Positions 33,336-42,725 of a stretch of 64,000 nt of DNA are shown one piece after another; positions within the stretch are counted from its first letter, which is position 1; the number at the start of each line of letters is the position of its first letter. The DNA lies in assembly GCF_006334915.2 (NCBI RefSeq), contig NZ_VDMA02000006.1, positions 372,001 to 436,000 on the forward strand, in the 5' to 3' direction. The notes under the pieces were generated by a model. It ran no database searches, was not told the origin of the DNA, and saw only the letters and a program-made list of their open reading frames with translations. Position numbers and translations under genes: made by a program. The stretch is from Microbispora catharanthi (lineage in GTDB: Bacteria; Actinomycetota; Actinomycetes; Streptosporangiales; Streptosporangiaceae).

Positions 33336-34676
33336 TCAGATCGCCTTACCGGGGTTGAGGATGTTCAGCGGGTCGAACACCTGCTTGATGCCCTGGTGCA
33401 GTTCGGCCGCCACCGGGCCGGTCTCCAGGCCGAGCCAGCGCTTCTTCAGCAGGCCCACGCCGTGCTCGCCGGTAAGCGTCCCGCCGAGGTCGAGGGCGGC
33501 GCGGAAGACCTCGTCGGCCGCGGTCCAGACCTCCTCCGGCGGCTCGGCGAGGCCGCGGTCGAACACGAACACCGGGTGCACGTTGCCGTCCCCCGCGTGG
33601 GCGACCGTCGCGATCATCACGCCGTGCCGGGCCGCGACCTCCTCGATCGTGGTGATCATCTCGGGAAGCACGGAGCGGGGCACGCACACGTCCTCCACCA
33701 GGCACTGGCCCAGCCGCTCCTTGGCCTGGTAGGCCAGGCGCCTGATGCCGATGAGCTCGGCGGCCTCCTCCGGCGTGGACGACACCGCGACGAACGACGC
33801 GGCCCCGCACAGCGCCGCCATCTCGTCGGCCGAGCCCTCCGCCTGGGCGATGAGCATCGCCCTGGTGGACGGCTCCAGCCCGATGTTCTTCCAGTCGTCG
33901 ATGGCCTGCAGGGTCGTGCGGTCCATCAGTTCGAGCATCGACGGCTGGCAGCCCGCGGCGACGATCGCCGACACGGCCGCCGCGGCGTCGCGCAGCGAGG
34001 TGAACTCGGCGGCGACCGTGGCCATCTCGCGCGGCGCCCGCCGCAGCCGCACGGTCGCGGCGGTGATCACGCCGAGCGTGCCCTCCGAGCCGACGAACAG
34101 GCCGGTCAGGTCGTAGCCGGTCACGCCCTTCATCGTCCGGCGGCCGGTGTTCAGCACCCGCCCGTCCGCCAGCACGACCTCGAGCCCGAGCGTGGAGTCG
34201 CGGGTCACGCCGTACTTCACGCACCGCAGGCCGCCCGCGTTGGTCGCCAGGTTGCCGCCGATGGTCGAGATCTCGTACGACGAGGGGTCGGGGGCGTACA
34301 TCAGGCCGTGCTCGCGGGCCGCCCGGTCGAGGTCGGCGGTGATGACGCCGGGCTCCACGACCGCGATCTCGTCCTGCGGCGACAGTTCGCGGATCGCCGT
34401 CATCCGCGCGAGGGACAGGACGACGCAGCCGTCGACGGCCGTCGCCCCGCCGGCGAGCCCGGTGCCCGCGCCGCGCGGGACCACCGGCACGCGGTGCTCG
34501 CTCGCCCAGCGCATCGTGGCCACGACGTCGTCGCGCGACTGCGCGAGCACCACGCCGAGCGGCCTGCCCGGCGGCACGAACGTGCGGTCCCTGGCGTACG
34601 AGTCCATGACGTCGGGATCGGTGAGGACTCGCCCGTCCGGCAGCGCCGCGGCGAGCGCGGAGGTCAGCTCGTTCAC
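33336..34676 (-). CDS. FAD-linked oxidase, glycolate oxidase GlcD / D-lactate dehydrogenase-like
   Basis: A 446-residue flavoprotein of the vanillyl-alcohol-oxidase fold. The FAD-binding domain has VPVVPRGAGTGLAGGATAVDGCVVLSL, EISTIGGNLATNAGGLRCVKYG and VGSEGTLGVITAATVRL. The C-terminal cap has the metal/substrate motif HAGDGNVHPVFVFD and GTLTGEHGVGLLKKRWLG. The substrate is a 2-hydroxy acid (glycolate or D-lactate are most common) and the electron acceptor is membrane quinone or a separate subunit. No GlcE/GlcF partner lies adjacent. The GTG start at 34676 follows a -10 box at exactly 6 bases. Confidence 0.9.
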   Translation of the reverse strand: MNELTSALAAALPDGRVLTDPDVMDSYARDRTFVPPGRPLGVVLAQSRDDVVATMRWASEHRVPVVPRGAGTGLAGGATAVDGCVVLSLARMTAIRELSPQDEIAVVEPGVITADLDRAAREHGLMYAPDPSSYEISTIGGNLATNAGGLRCVKYGVTRDSTLGLEVVLADGRVLNTGRRTMKGVTGYDLTGLFVGSEGTLGVITAATVRLRRAPREMATVAAEFTSLRDAAAAVSAIVAAGCQPSMLELMDRTTLQAIDDWKNIGLEPSTRAMLIAQAEGSADEMAALCGAASFVAVSSTPEEAAELIGIRRLAYQAKERLGQCLVEDVCVPRSVLPEMITTIEEVAARHGVMIATVAHAGDGNVHPVFVFDRGLAEPPEEVWTAADEVFRAALDLGGTLTGEHGVGLLKKRWLGLETGPVAAELHQGIKQVFDPLNILNPGKAI

Positions 34677-34682
34677 GTCTGG

Positions 34683-34688
34683 ACTTTA
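34683..34688 (-). promoter_or_regulatory. -10 box of leaderless glcD-like gene
   Basis: On the minus strand, TAAAGT followed by 6 bases and then GTG (34676). No ribosome site is present. Confidence 0.6.
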
Positions 34689-34750
34689 CGGCACGGTTCG
34701 GTATCGGGTCTCATCCGGAATTATTAACGGTTTTAGGCACAGATCACATT

Positions 34751-34756
34751 TTGACA
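34751..34756 (+). promoter_or_regulatory. Possible -35 element of the M6 protease gene
   Basis: A consensus TTGACA in an AT-richer stretch, about 118 bases before the protease start. The matching -10 (TTTACC at 34774, 17-base spacer) is weak, so only the -35 is clear. Confidence 0.35.
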
Positions 34757-34873
34757 ACCATGCCGGTTGCCTCTTTACCCCCCCTTTACCCCCTCGTTTA
34801 AGGTCCCGCATGCGCGCTCATCCCGGCGCGCCGTGCATGGGTGTCCGGGGAACCCGGACGGGAAGGGATCTCG

Positions 34874-37630
34874 TTGTCCAGAAGAATCCGGCGTCTCGCC
34901 GCGATCGTGCCCGCGCTCGGGCTGGCGGCAGGAGGTCTGGCCGCGGCCGGTGCGGCTGCGGCGCCCACGGCGGGCTACCAGCCCTCCGCCAAGGACCACT
35001 ACATCAACTACGCGCCGCCGCGTGTGCAGGGCGACTTCACCACCACCGAGGAGAAGGTCCCTGCCAAGGGCGCCAAGCGCACCGCGGCCCTGGCGCAGGC
35101 CGTCGACCACAAGTTCGCGAGCGGCAACCCGGTCGCGGCACGGGTGCTGGCCAAGCACGAGAAGCAGGCGATCAGTACCGGGAAGAACCCCTTCGACTTC
35201 ATCTACAAGAAGGCGAAGACGACCCGCACCGCCAAGCTCCTCACGCTGCTGGTCGAGTTCAACGACCAGGCCAACGACGACTTCTCCGGCTGGTCCCACC
35301 CGAAGACGATCGACGACGTCGACGACTGCATCACCGAGCCGCCCGGCACCAAGCTGAACGGCCCGCTGCACAACAAGATCCCCGACCCCGCGACCGCCGG
35401 CGGTGGGGGCAAGGACAACAACTCCATGTGGGTGGCCGACTTCAACACCGCCCACTACAACAACATGCTCTACAGCTCGAAGGGGATCACGACCCGGGTC
35501 CGCCCGGACCTGACCGACCCCCGGGACGGCAAGAAGGGCATCGACATCTCCGGCTCCACCATGAAGAACATGTACGAGGAGATGTCGAAGGGCGCCTACA
35601 CCGTCACCGGCGAGGCCGTCGGCTGGATCAAGGTCCCGCACTCCGAGGCGTGGTACGGCGCGGGCAAGTGCCACACCTACCCGCAGGACATGACCGGTCA
35701 CCCGGACAACCCGCGCGGCGCCGCCCAGCTCGCGGTCGACGCGGTCGACGCGCTCGTGAAGTCGAACCCGAACTTCCCGTGGGCGGACTACGACGTGGAG
35801 GACACCTCCGACGCCGACGGCGACGGCAACTACGACGAGCCCGACGGCGTCGTCGACCACCTCGTGCTGATCCACGCCGGCGAGGACAAGTCGGGCGGCG
35901 GCGGCGCCGAGGGCACGCTCGCCCTGTGGGCCCACTCCAGCGACGTGGCCGGCGGCTACACGGTCCCGGGCACGAGCGTGAAGATCTCCAACTACATCCT
36001 GCAGCCGGAGGACTCCGGCGTGGGTGTGTTCGCCCACGAGTACGGCCACGACCTCGGCCTGCCGGACCTGTACGACACCACCGGCGAAGGCGACTCCGAC
36101 GTCGACTTCTGGGACCTGATGTCGAGCGGCTCGCACTCCGGGCCGATCTTCCAGTCCCTGCCCACCCACATGGGCCTGTGGGACAAGTGGGTGCTCGGCT
36201 GGGCCAACCCCAAGGTCATCGAGCCGGGCGGCAAGAACCAGCTCGTGGCGGTCGGCCAGACCTCGCGTACGCCGAAGGGCACCGAGGACGGCGTCCGCAT
36301 CAACCTGCCGGACAAGCTGAACATCATGTCCACCCCGCACAGCGGGTCGAACCTGTGGTGGTCCAACAGCGACCAGGACTGGGCCGACAACAAGCTGACC
36401 AGGACGGTCGACGTCCCGGCCGGATCGGACGTGAAGTTCCGGTGGTGGAGCGACTGGGACATCGAGGCCGACTGGGACTACGGCTTCGTCGAGGTCTCCG
36501 CCGACGGCGGCGCCACCTGGACCGAGCAGAAGGTCTTCAACGAGGACGGCAGCCTCGCCAGCACCGGTGACGACTACACCGACCCCAACGGCCGCCTCAA
36601 GGACTACGGCGGCAAGAAGTACGGCGTCACCGGGGTCAGCGCCGGCTGGCAGCACCTGTACGTCGACCTGGCGCCGTTCGCCGGGAAGTCCGTCCAGATC
36701 CGCCTGCGCATCGCCACCGACGCGGCGTCCGTGCACCGCGGCTGGTTCAACGACGACTTCTCGCTGACCAACGGCGCCACCGCGGTCTGGTCCGACGACG
36801 TCGAGGGCGGCGCCAACGGCTGGACGGCCACCAAGGGCACGTTCACCGACACGACCGGCGCGGGCTGGGTCATCCACTCCGGCCAGGAGCAGGCGGCGCA
36901 GTACTACCTGGCCGAGTGGCGCAACTTCGACGGGTTCGACAAGGGCCTGCAGTACGCCTACGACACGACCTGGCTGCGCGACGGCGCGTGGAAGGTCGAG
37001 AAGGTCAAGTACAACGCCCCCGGCCTGCTCGTGTGGTACCGCGACACCTCGGTGGCCAACAACGACGTCTCGGGCCGCACGTTCGACCTGCCGTCGGTGG
37101 GCCCGAAGGGCGAGCTGCTCATCGTGGACTCGCACTTCGACCCGCTGCGCCGTACGGGTGCGGCGGCGGAGAAGGACCCGTCGGTCCTGAAGAACCTCCC
37201 GTCCCGTCCGCAGTCGTCCAACGCGGCGTTCAACTTCGCCGGCACCTACCCGTTCAAGGAGTGCGTCGAGGGCGAGCCGTTCACGGAGTACTGCACCTCG
37301 TTCGGCAAGCAGGCCGCGGTGACGACGTTTACGGACGCCAAGGGCTGGTACCCCGGCCTGGAGGTCCGCGACGACAGCCTCTACTACCGCCAGCGTGACT
37401 CCTCTGCGGTCGTCCCGTCCAAGGACAACCAGCCGTACTCGACCAGGATCGTCCACGCCGACGGCTCCCCGGCGACGGAGCTGTACGGCACCGACCTCGG
37501 CGACGGCGTCATCCTCGGCACCGGCAACCCCGGCGACGAGGGCAAGCAGCTCGGCGTGCAGATCAAGCTGATCAGCCCGCTGCCGGCCAACATGGGCGCG
37601 ATCGTCCAGGTCACCCCCGCCAAGAAGTAA
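34874..37630 (+). CDS. Secreted immune-inhibitor-A-type (M6) metalloprotease
   Basis: A 918-residue exported zinc protease. The signal peptide is RRIRRLAAIVPALGLAAGGL followed by AAAGAAAAPTA. A propeptide-like segment follows, then the M6 catalytic domain with VFAHEYGHDLGLPDLYDT (HExxH at about residues 387-391, third ligand region downstream) and FWDLMSSGSHSGP, the family Met-turn area. Acidic Asp-rich loops (EDTSDADGDGNYDEPDG) suggest calcium binding. The C-terminal half contains jelly-roll/MAM-like segments (KFRWWSDWDIEADWDYGFVEVSADGG). TTG 34874 is chosen because GGGAAGGGA lies 6-7 bases upstream and the signal peptide starts there; GTG 34841 would add 11 residues. Confidence 0.9.
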   Translation: MSRRIRRLAAIVPALGLAAGGLAAAGAAAAPTAGYQPSAKDHYINYAPPRVQGDFTTTEEKVPAKGAKRTAALAQAVDHKFASGNPVAARVLAKHEKQAISTGKNPFDFIYKKAKTTRTAKLLTLLVEFNDQANDDFSGWSHPKTIDDVDDCITEPPGTKLNGPLHNKIPDPATAGGGGKDNNSMWVADFNTAHYNNMLYSSKGITTRVRPDLTDPRDGKKGIDISGSTMKNMYEEMSKGAYTVTGEAVGWIKVPHSEAWYGAGKCHTYPQDMTGHPDNPRGAAQLAVDAVDALVKSNPNFPWADYDVEDTSDADGDGNYDEPDGVVDHLVLIHAGEDKSGGGGAEGTLALWAHSSDVAGGYTVPGTSVKISNYILQPEDSGVGVFAHEYGHDLGLPDLYDTTGEGDSDVDFWDLMSSGSHSGPIFQSLPTHMGLWDKWVLGWANPKVIEPGGKNQLVAVGQTSRTPKGTEDGVRINLPDKLNIMSTPHSGSNLWWSNSDQDWADNKLTRTVDVPAGSDVKFRWWSDWDIEADWDYGFVEVSADGGATWTEQKVFNEDGSLASTGDDYTDPNGRLKDYGGKKYGVTGVSAGWQHLYVDLAPFAGKSVQIRLRIATDAASVHRGWFNDDFSLTNGATAVWSDDVEGGANGWTATKGTFTDTTGAGWVIHSGQEQAAQYYLAEWRNFDGFDKGLQYAYDTTWLRDGAWKVEKVKYNAPGLLVWYRDTSVANNDVSGRTFDLPSVGPKGELLIVDSHFDPLRRTGAAAEKDPSVLKNLPSRPQSSNAAFNFAGTYPFKECVEGEPFTEYCTSFGKQAAVTTFTDAKGWYPGLEVRDDSLYYRQRDSSAVVPSKDNQPYSTRIVHADGSPATELYGTDLGDGVILGTGNPGDEGKQLGVQIKLISPLPANMGAIVQVTPAKK

Positions 37631-37676
37631 CAGCCAAGAAGTAACCGCCACCGGGTTGTGAAACCCCGTGGTCCCC

Positions 37677-37715
37677 GTGCCCGGCCGCCGTCCGCTCCGG
37701 ACGGCAGCCGGGCAC
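37677..37715 (+). terminator. Terminator of the M6 protease gene
   Basis: Nested hairpin: outer GTGCCCGGC/GCCGGGCAC (37677-37685 and 37707-37715) and inner GCCGTCCG/CGGACGGC with a 3-base loop, one mismatched base on each side. Confidence 0.75.
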
Positions 37716-37754
37716 ACTCGTGCCCGGGGCCGCGCGCCCGGCCGCGGCGGCCCC

Positions 37755-37760
37755 TAGCAT
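37755..37760 (+). promoter_or_regulatory. -10 box of leaderless lipid-kinase gene
   Basis: TAGCAT, exactly 6 bases before GTG 37767, which favours that codon over the in-frame GTG at 37761. Confidence 0.55.
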
Positions 37761-37766
37761 GTGACC

Positions 37767-38696
37767 GTGCGGAGCAAGGCGGAGCATACGGCGGCCATTC
37801 ACCGGGAGCGGAAGGCCGCCGTCGTCGTGAACACCAAGTCCCGGCGGGGCCGCCGCCACTACGCCGAGGTGCTGCGGCTGCTGAAGGAGCGGGACTTCCG
37901 GCTCACCGGCGTCCACCCCGTGACCGACCCCTCGCGGCTGCGCGACATCCTGACCCGCGCGCTCGACTCCGGCCCCGACCTGCTCGTCGTCGGCGGCGGC
38001 GACGGCACGCTGAGCAGCTCGGTCAGGCACGTGGCGGGCCGCGACGTCGCCCTCGGCGTGCTGCCGCTGGGCACCACCAACAACTTCGCCCGCAGCCTGG
38101 GGCTGCCGCTCGACCTGGCCGGGGCGATCGGCGTGTTCACCGAGGGCAAGGTGGCCGACATCGACCTCGGGATCTGCGGCGACCGGCCCTTCGCCAACCT
38201 CGCGAGCTTCGGCGTCTCGGTCGAGGTGGCGGGCACCGTGAAGCCGTGGCTCAAGCGGATGCTCGGCCGGGCGGCCTACCCGCTGACCGCGATCACGATC
38301 CTGCCGAGGCACCGGCCGTTCCGCGCCTACATCACTGTGGACGGCAAGCGCCACGAGCTGCTGACCCACCAGCTCAACATCGCCAACGGCCGCTTCCACG
38401 GCGGCTGGCAGATCGCCAGGGACGTCAGCATCGACAACCGCAAGCTGGTGGCCTACCAGCTCGGCTCCGGCAAGCGGCTGCGCCTGCTCGGGGAGACCCT
38501 CGTGCGGGCGACCACCGGCAGGTGGACCAGCCTCGCGGGCGGGCCGTTCGTGACCGGCCAGGAGATGCTGCTGGAGACCGACCCGCCCATGGCGGCCGAC
38601 ATCGACGGCGAGGTGCGGCTGCGCACCCCGCTCGTGCTCAGGACCATCCCGAACGGCGTTCGGGTGATGGTTCCGCAGAGCTTCGAGGACACCTGA
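37767..38696 (+). CDS. Diacylglycerol-kinase catalytic-domain protein (lipid kinase)
   Basis: A 309-residue protein with the DAGK catalytic fold: AAVVVNTKSRRGRRHYAEVL, VVGGGDGTLSSSV (the GGDGT nucleotide motif), LGVLPLGTTNNFARSLGLP (substrate/nucleotide loop) and a C-terminal beta sandwich ending IDGEVRLRTPLVLRTIPNGVRVMVP. Relatives phosphorylate diacylglycerol, other lipids or act in phosphatidylinositol-type lipid metabolism. The exact lipid cannot be inferred. Its stop lies 3 bases from the convergent SWIM gene stop. Confidence 0.88.
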   Translation: MRSKAEHTAAIHRERKAAVVVNTKSRRGRRHYAEVLRLLKERDFRLTGVHPVTDPSRLRDILTRALDSGPDLLVVGGGDGTLSSSVRHVAGRDVALGVLPLGTTNNFARSLGLPLDLAGAIGVFTEGKVADIDLGICGDRPFANLASFGVSVEVAGTVKPWLKRMLGRAAYPLTAITILPRHRPFRAYITVDGKRHELLTHQLNIANGRFHGGWQIARDVSIDNRKLVAYQLGSGKRLRLLGETLVRATTGRWTSLAGGPFVTGQEMLLETDPPMAADIDGEVRLRTPLVLRTIPNGVRVMVPQSFEDT

Positions 38697-38699
38697 TCC

Positions 38700-39578
38700 C
38701 TACTCGTTCTCCTCGGCCGCGAGAGTCCGGTACGCGGGCCGCAGCAGGTCGAGGAGCGGGATGTGCCTGGCCTTGACCTGCGGCGGGTCCAGCGCGCGCA
38801 GCAGCAGGTCGGGAGGCGACCCGGGATCGGCCGGCGGGCCGAGGCGGGCCGGTGAGGCGCCGGACTCGTAGAAGTCGCCGATCCGCTCGGCGAACGGAAC
38901 GTCGGCCACGTCGAGCAGCTCGGGAATGCCGCCGCCAGGCCCACCCTGAACGCCGCCACCCTGAACGCCGCCGCCGTGGCCGCCTCCGCCGGTGGCGCGG
39001 AGGGCGTCGAGCAGCGCCTCCCTGCCCATGCCCCGCCAGGCCAGCACCAGGAACGGGTCGCCGTCGAACGCCTCGGCCAGCAGGTAGAGCACGGCCGACA
39101 GGTGCTTGCACGGAAAGCCCCAGTCGGGACAGGAGCAGGCCATGTCCAGGCCGCGCTCGCCGGGGAACAGCGGAAGCCCGCACCCGGAGAAGACGTCCTC
39201 GATCTCCGGCGGCATCTCCCCGGCGAGCAGCTTGGCCCGGTGGAGGGCCTGCGCGGCAAGCGCCTCGACCAGCCCCGCCCACTCCCGCGCGCCGTACGCC
39301 GTGATCCGCACGCTCACGTCGTACGGCTCCGGGCGCGAGCCCTGCACCCGGGCCTTCACCAGGCCGGGACCGAGGTCGAGATCGAGCACCTGGCCCCGTC
39401 GCGCGTAGGCCCGCCCCCGGCTCAGCCTGCCCGCGTCGCAGACGCGCTCCAGGATGTCGATGAACCGCCGCGACCACCATTGCTCGCCGATGGAGCCCCG
39501 CTTCGAGCGCGCCTTGATGCCGCCCTCGACCCTGATGGGCCGCGCGGCCTCGAACCAGCCGTCCCGCCCGACCGGCAT
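38700..39578 (-). CDS. SWIM zinc-finger protein
   Basis: A 292-residue protein with a SWIM motif CSCPDWGFPCKH (CxC...CxH) at about residues 148-159, preceded by a long beta-rich region (GRAYARRGQVLDLDLGPGLVKARVQGSRPEPYDVSVRI). A Gly/His/Val-Gln repeat (GGGGHGGGVQGGGVQGGPGGG) separates it from the C-terminus. SWIM proteins paired with SNF2 helicases are common in bacteria; the role (DNA or protein binding) is unproven. Its ATG follows directly on the TGA of the SNF2 gene, so the two are translated together. Confidence 0.85.
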   Translation of the reverse strand: MPVGRDGWFEAARPIRVEGGIKARSKRGSIGEQWWSRRFIDILERVCDAGRLSRGRAYARRGQVLDLDLGPGLVKARVQGSRPEPYDVSVRITAYGAREWAGLVEALAAQALHRAKLLAGEMPPEIEDVFSGCGLPLFPGERGLDMACSCPDWGFPCKHLSAVLYLLAEAFDGDPFLVLAWRGMGREALLDALRATGGGGHGGGVQGGGVQGGPGGGIPELLDVADVPFAERIGDFYESGASPARLGPPADPGSPPDLLLRALDPPQVKARHIPLLDLLRPAYRTLAAEENE

Positions 39579-42500
39579 TCAGCTCACCGCCTCGGGGGAC
39601 AGGCGGAACAGCTCGCGCAGCTCCGCCGTGGACAGCCCGGCGATCCAGTCCTCGCCCGTCCCGACGACGCTTTCGGCCAGGGCCTTCTTGCGCTCGATCA
39701 TCTCGTCGATCCGCTCCTCCAGGGTCCCCGCGCAGATGAACTTCCTGACCTGTACGTTGCGGGTCTGGCCGATGCGGAACGCCCGGTCGGTGGCCTGGTT
39801 CTCCACGGCCGGGTTCCACCACCGGTCCACGTGCACGACGTGGTTGGCGGCGGTGAGGTTGAGCCCGGTGCCGGCGGCCTTGAGCGACAGCAGGAAGATC
39901 ATCGGCTCGTCCTCGGTCTGGAACCGCTCCACCAGCGCGTCGCGCGTCTTCTTCGGCAGCCCGCCGTGCAGCCACAGCACCGGGCGGTCGAGGCGGGCCG
40001 CCAGATAGGGCTGCAGCATCGAGCCGAACTCGGCGTACTGCGTGAAGACCAGCGCCTTGTCGCCCTCGCTGAGGATCTCCTCGGCCAGCTCCTCCAGCCG
40101 GGCCAGCTTCCCCGACCGGCCGGTCAGCCGGGAGCCGTCCTTGAGCAGGTGGGCGGGGTGGTTGCAGACCTGCTTGAGCCTGGTCATCGCGGCCAGGACG
40201 TTTCCGCGCCGCTCGATGCCCTCGCTGCCGGCGATCCTGTCCATCATGTCCTCGACCACCGCCTCGTAGAGGCTCGCCTGCTCGGGGGTGAGCGTGCACC
40301 AGACCTTCATCTCCATCTTGTCCGGCAGGTCGGAGATGATCGTTTTATCGGTCTTCAGGCGCCTGAGCACGAACGGGCCGGTGGCCCGCTTGAGCGCGGT
40401 TGTGGCCACCTCGTCGCCCCGCCGTTCGATCGGCTCCTGATAGCGGTCGCGGAAGGCCCTCGCCGATCCGAGCAGGCCGGGATTGCAGAACTCCATGATC
40501 GACCACAGCTCGGCCAGATGGTTCTCGACCGGGGTGCCGGTCAGCGCCAGCCTCGTCCGCGCCGGGAGCGAGCGCACAGCCTGGGCCTGCCGCGCGGCGG
40601 CGTTCTTGATGGCCTGGGCCTCGTCGCAGACGACCCGGGCCCAGCCGAAGCGGGCCAGGGCGTCCCGGTCGCGCAACGCCGTGCCGTACGTCGTGAGGAC
40701 GAGGTCGGCCACGCCGACCCGCTCGGCCAGCTCCTCGCCGCGCAGGCGGCCCGTGCCGTGATGGAGGTAGACGTCCAGCGAGGGCGCGAAGCGGGCGGCC
40801 TCCTTCTGCCAGTTGCTGAGCAGCGACATCGGGCACACCAGCAGCGTCACCCCGGCCCGCTCGCCCGACTCGCGCTCATTTACGAGCAACGAAAGGGTCT
40901 GGGCGGTTTTGCCCAAGCCCATATCGTCGGCGAGGATGCCGCCGAGTCCGATCCGGGACATGAAGCTGAGCCAGGCGAGGCCGCGTTCCTGGTAGGGCCG
41001 CAGCGTGCCGTGGAAGGCGGCCGGGGTCGTCACGGGTTCGAGACGGCGGTCGGCCTCGCCGGACAGCAGGTCGCCGAGCAGGCCGTCGGCGTCCACCTCG
41101 ACGAGCGGCAGCTCGTCGTCCCCGCCGTGGACCACCTCCTGGATGACCTCGCCGATCGTCATCCGGCCCGAACCGCGGCGCTCCACCGCCTTGAGCGCGG
41201 CCCCGAGCTGCCGGGCGTCCAGCTCGACCCACTGCCCCCGCAGCCGGACCAGTGGCACCTTGAGGCGGGCCAGATCGGCCAGCTCCGCCTCGCTGATCGT
41301 CTCGTCGCCGACGGCCAGCTCGGCCCGGAAGTCCACGAGCTGAGCCAGCCCGAACCCCTGGTCGGCGGCGGCGCCGGGTCCGGAGCGGGACCGTGCGGTG
41401 AGCTTCAGGCCGAGCCGGGTGCGCCCCGCCCACGCGGGCAGCTGCACGCCGAACCCGGCCGACTGGAGGAGGGGCGCGGCGTGCCGGAGGAAATGGAAGG
41501 CCCCCTCCACGTCGAGGCCGACGTGTGTCGGCCGAACCTCCCGGAGCGCGTGGTCGATCGTCGGGTAGAGACGCGCCGCCCGGCCCAGGCCGGCGAGCAG
41601 CGTCTCGTCCGGCCGCCCGGGCAGGCCGGGCATGCTCTCGCCCGCCCAGACGAGGGGAGCGGGCACGTAGAGGCTCGGGTCCTCGGCCGACTGGAGGGCG
41701 AACTCCACCCGCCACGCCCCTGCGCCCGCCTCGTGGCCGGGCTGCTCCTCGGCCAGGATGGGCTCGACGAGGCGGAAGCACACCTTGACCGGGCCGTCGA
41801 GCTGGTGGGCCGCCCTGAACCAGTCCTCCAGCGGCCGGGCCAGCGCCTCCGCCTCCTCCCGGCGCGCGCCGGGAAGGGCCGCGGTGTCCCCGGTAAGCGC
41901 CACCGTCCACCGGTCGGCCAGGGGGCTGCGCGGCCCGGGCCGGTGCCCGCCGAGCAGTCGCTCCGGCAGCGCCTGCCGTACGGCGGCGTCGGCCAGACCC
42001 GCCAGCGCCTCGATCAGCACATGGGCGGAGGGCCGCTCTTCTCCCACGGCCCGGCAGGCCGGTGGCATGGCGGCGGCGAGCTCGCGGACGCGGTCGGCGT
42101 GCGCGCCGGTCAACACCGGCCGCCAGCGCGCCGCGTAGCCGCCGTCCTCGGCGACGAGCTGGGGCAGCACCCGGCCGCGCCGCACCAGGTCACGGGCGTG
42201 GGCGGCGACGACCGTGAGATAGCGCAGGGACGGCCCGGCGGCGGGCGGCGGCTCGAACGCCCCTGTCAGCAGCCGCAGCGCGGGCCCCGGCTCGACCAGC
42301 AGCGCGGGCACCCGCCACGGGCTGATCCTCGCCCGGCGCGCGGTGATCCGCAGACCGGTCTCCGGCGAGGGGAGGGGACTCGTCGCCGAACTCGGCAGCA
42401 GCAGCACCGCCTCGCCGGACACGGCCTTGCCCGCCGCCTCGGCCGCGGCGTCCCCCCAGCGCGGCAGCTCCGCGGCGAGGGTGCTCGCCGGAGTGGCGAA

Positions 42501-42608
42501 GGGGTGAGGGCGCACCTCGGCGCGGGAGGCCAGCGGCTCCGCGCCGGCCGTCTCCTCCGCCCAGAGCACGAGTCTCCCGCCGTTCCAGGCGGCGTGGATC
42601 ACGATCAA
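39579..42608 (-). CDS. SNF2/RapA-family DNA-dependent ATPase (helicase-like)
   Basis: A 1009-residue protein. The N-terminal half (about 1-520) is a bacterial SNF2-associated region of unknown function. The ATPase core follows: GGILADDMGLGKTAQTLSLL (Walker A, about residue 565), VVCDEAQAIKN (DEAQ box), LTGTPVENHLAELWSIMEF, then the second lobe with KALVFTQYAEFGSML, LSLKAAGTGLNLTAANHVVHVDRWWNPAVENQATDRAFRIGQ. The TTG start at 42608 has AAGGA 7 bases upstream and overlaps the stop of a leader mini-ORF (TTGA). The open frame further upstream is not protein-like. Operon with the SWIM protein. Confidence 0.88.
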   Translation of the reverse strand: MIVIHAAWNGGRLVLWAEETAGAEPLASRAEVRPHPFATPASTLAAELPRWGDAAAEAAGKAVSGEAVLLLPSSATSPLPSPETGLRITARRARISPWRVPALLVEPGPALRLLTGAFEPPPAAGPSLRYLTVVAAHARDLVRRGRVLPQLVAEDGGYAARWRPVLTGAHADRVRELAAAMPPACRAVGEERPSAHVLIEALAGLADAAVRQALPERLLGGHRPGPRSPLADRWTVALTGDTAALPGARREEAEALARPLEDWFRAAHQLDGPVKVCFRLVEPILAEEQPGHEAGAGAWRVEFALQSAEDPSLYVPAPLVWAGESMPGLPGRPDETLLAGLGRAARLYPTIDHALREVRPTHVGLDVEGAFHFLRHAAPLLQSAGFGVQLPAWAGRTRLGLKLTARSRSGPGAAADQGFGLAQLVDFRAELAVGDETISEAELADLARLKVPLVRLRGQWVELDARQLGAALKAVERRGSGRMTIGEVIQEVVHGGDDELPLVEVDADGLLGDLLSGEADRRLEPVTTPAAFHGTLRPYQERGLAWLSFMSRIGLGGILADDMGLGKTAQTLSLLVNERESGERAGVTLLVCPMSLLSNWQKEAARFAPSLDVYLHHGTGRLRGEELAERVGVADLVLTTYGTALRDRDALARFGWARVVCDEAQAIKNAAARQAQAVRSLPARTRLALTGTPVENHLAELWSIMEFCNPGLLGSARAFRDRYQEPIERRGDEVATTALKRATGPFVLRRLKTDKTIISDLPDKMEMKVWCTLTPEQASLYEAVVEDMMDRIAGSEGIERRGNVLAAMTRLKQVCNHPAHLLKDGSRLTGRSGKLARLEELAEEILSEGDKALVFTQYAEFGSMLQPYLAARLDRPVLWLHGGLPKKTRDALVERFQTEDEPMIFLLSLKAAGTGLNLTAANHVVHVDRWWNPAVENQATDRAFRIGQTRNVQVRKFICAGTLEERIDEMIERKKALAESVVGTGEDWIAGLSTAELRELFRLSPEAVS

Positions 42609-42670
42609 ATCGTTTCCTTCACCTGGAGTGCGAGCCGCCCGCCGTCGCAGGCCGCGTGGATCACCAGCAC
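42605..42670 (-). CDS. Leader mini-ORF duplicating the SNF2 N-terminus (21 residues)
   Basis: GTG 42670, preceded by GGGAGGAG at 5 bases, opens a 21-codon frame VLVIHAACDGGRLALQVKET plus Ile. It aligns with residues 2-21 of the SNF2 protein (IVIHAAWNGGRLVLWAEETA). Its TGA overlaps the TTG start of the SNF2 gene (TTGA), so translation is probably coupled. It looks like a tandem duplication of the gene start in which the first copy acquired a stop. No independent function is known. Confidence 0.6.
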   Translation of the reverse strand: MLVIHAACDGGRLALQVKETI

Positions 42671-42725
42671 GCCGTCTCCTCCCGCCAATTCGGAACGCTA
42701 GCAGCGGAGACAAGGCTCCCGAGCA

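Noticed and set aside
34775-37717. 980-codon open frame opposite the M6 protease
   Set aside because: Low-complexity Val/Gly/Arg translation and no motif; the sense strand encodes a signal peptide and HExxH protease.
38976-42701. 1241-codon open frame on the plus strand opposite the SNF2 and SWIM genes
   Set aside because: Antisense shadow caused by GC-rich codon bias; the minus-strand proteins have clear motifs and the plus-strand translation is Arg/Gly/His/Leu-rich without any domain.
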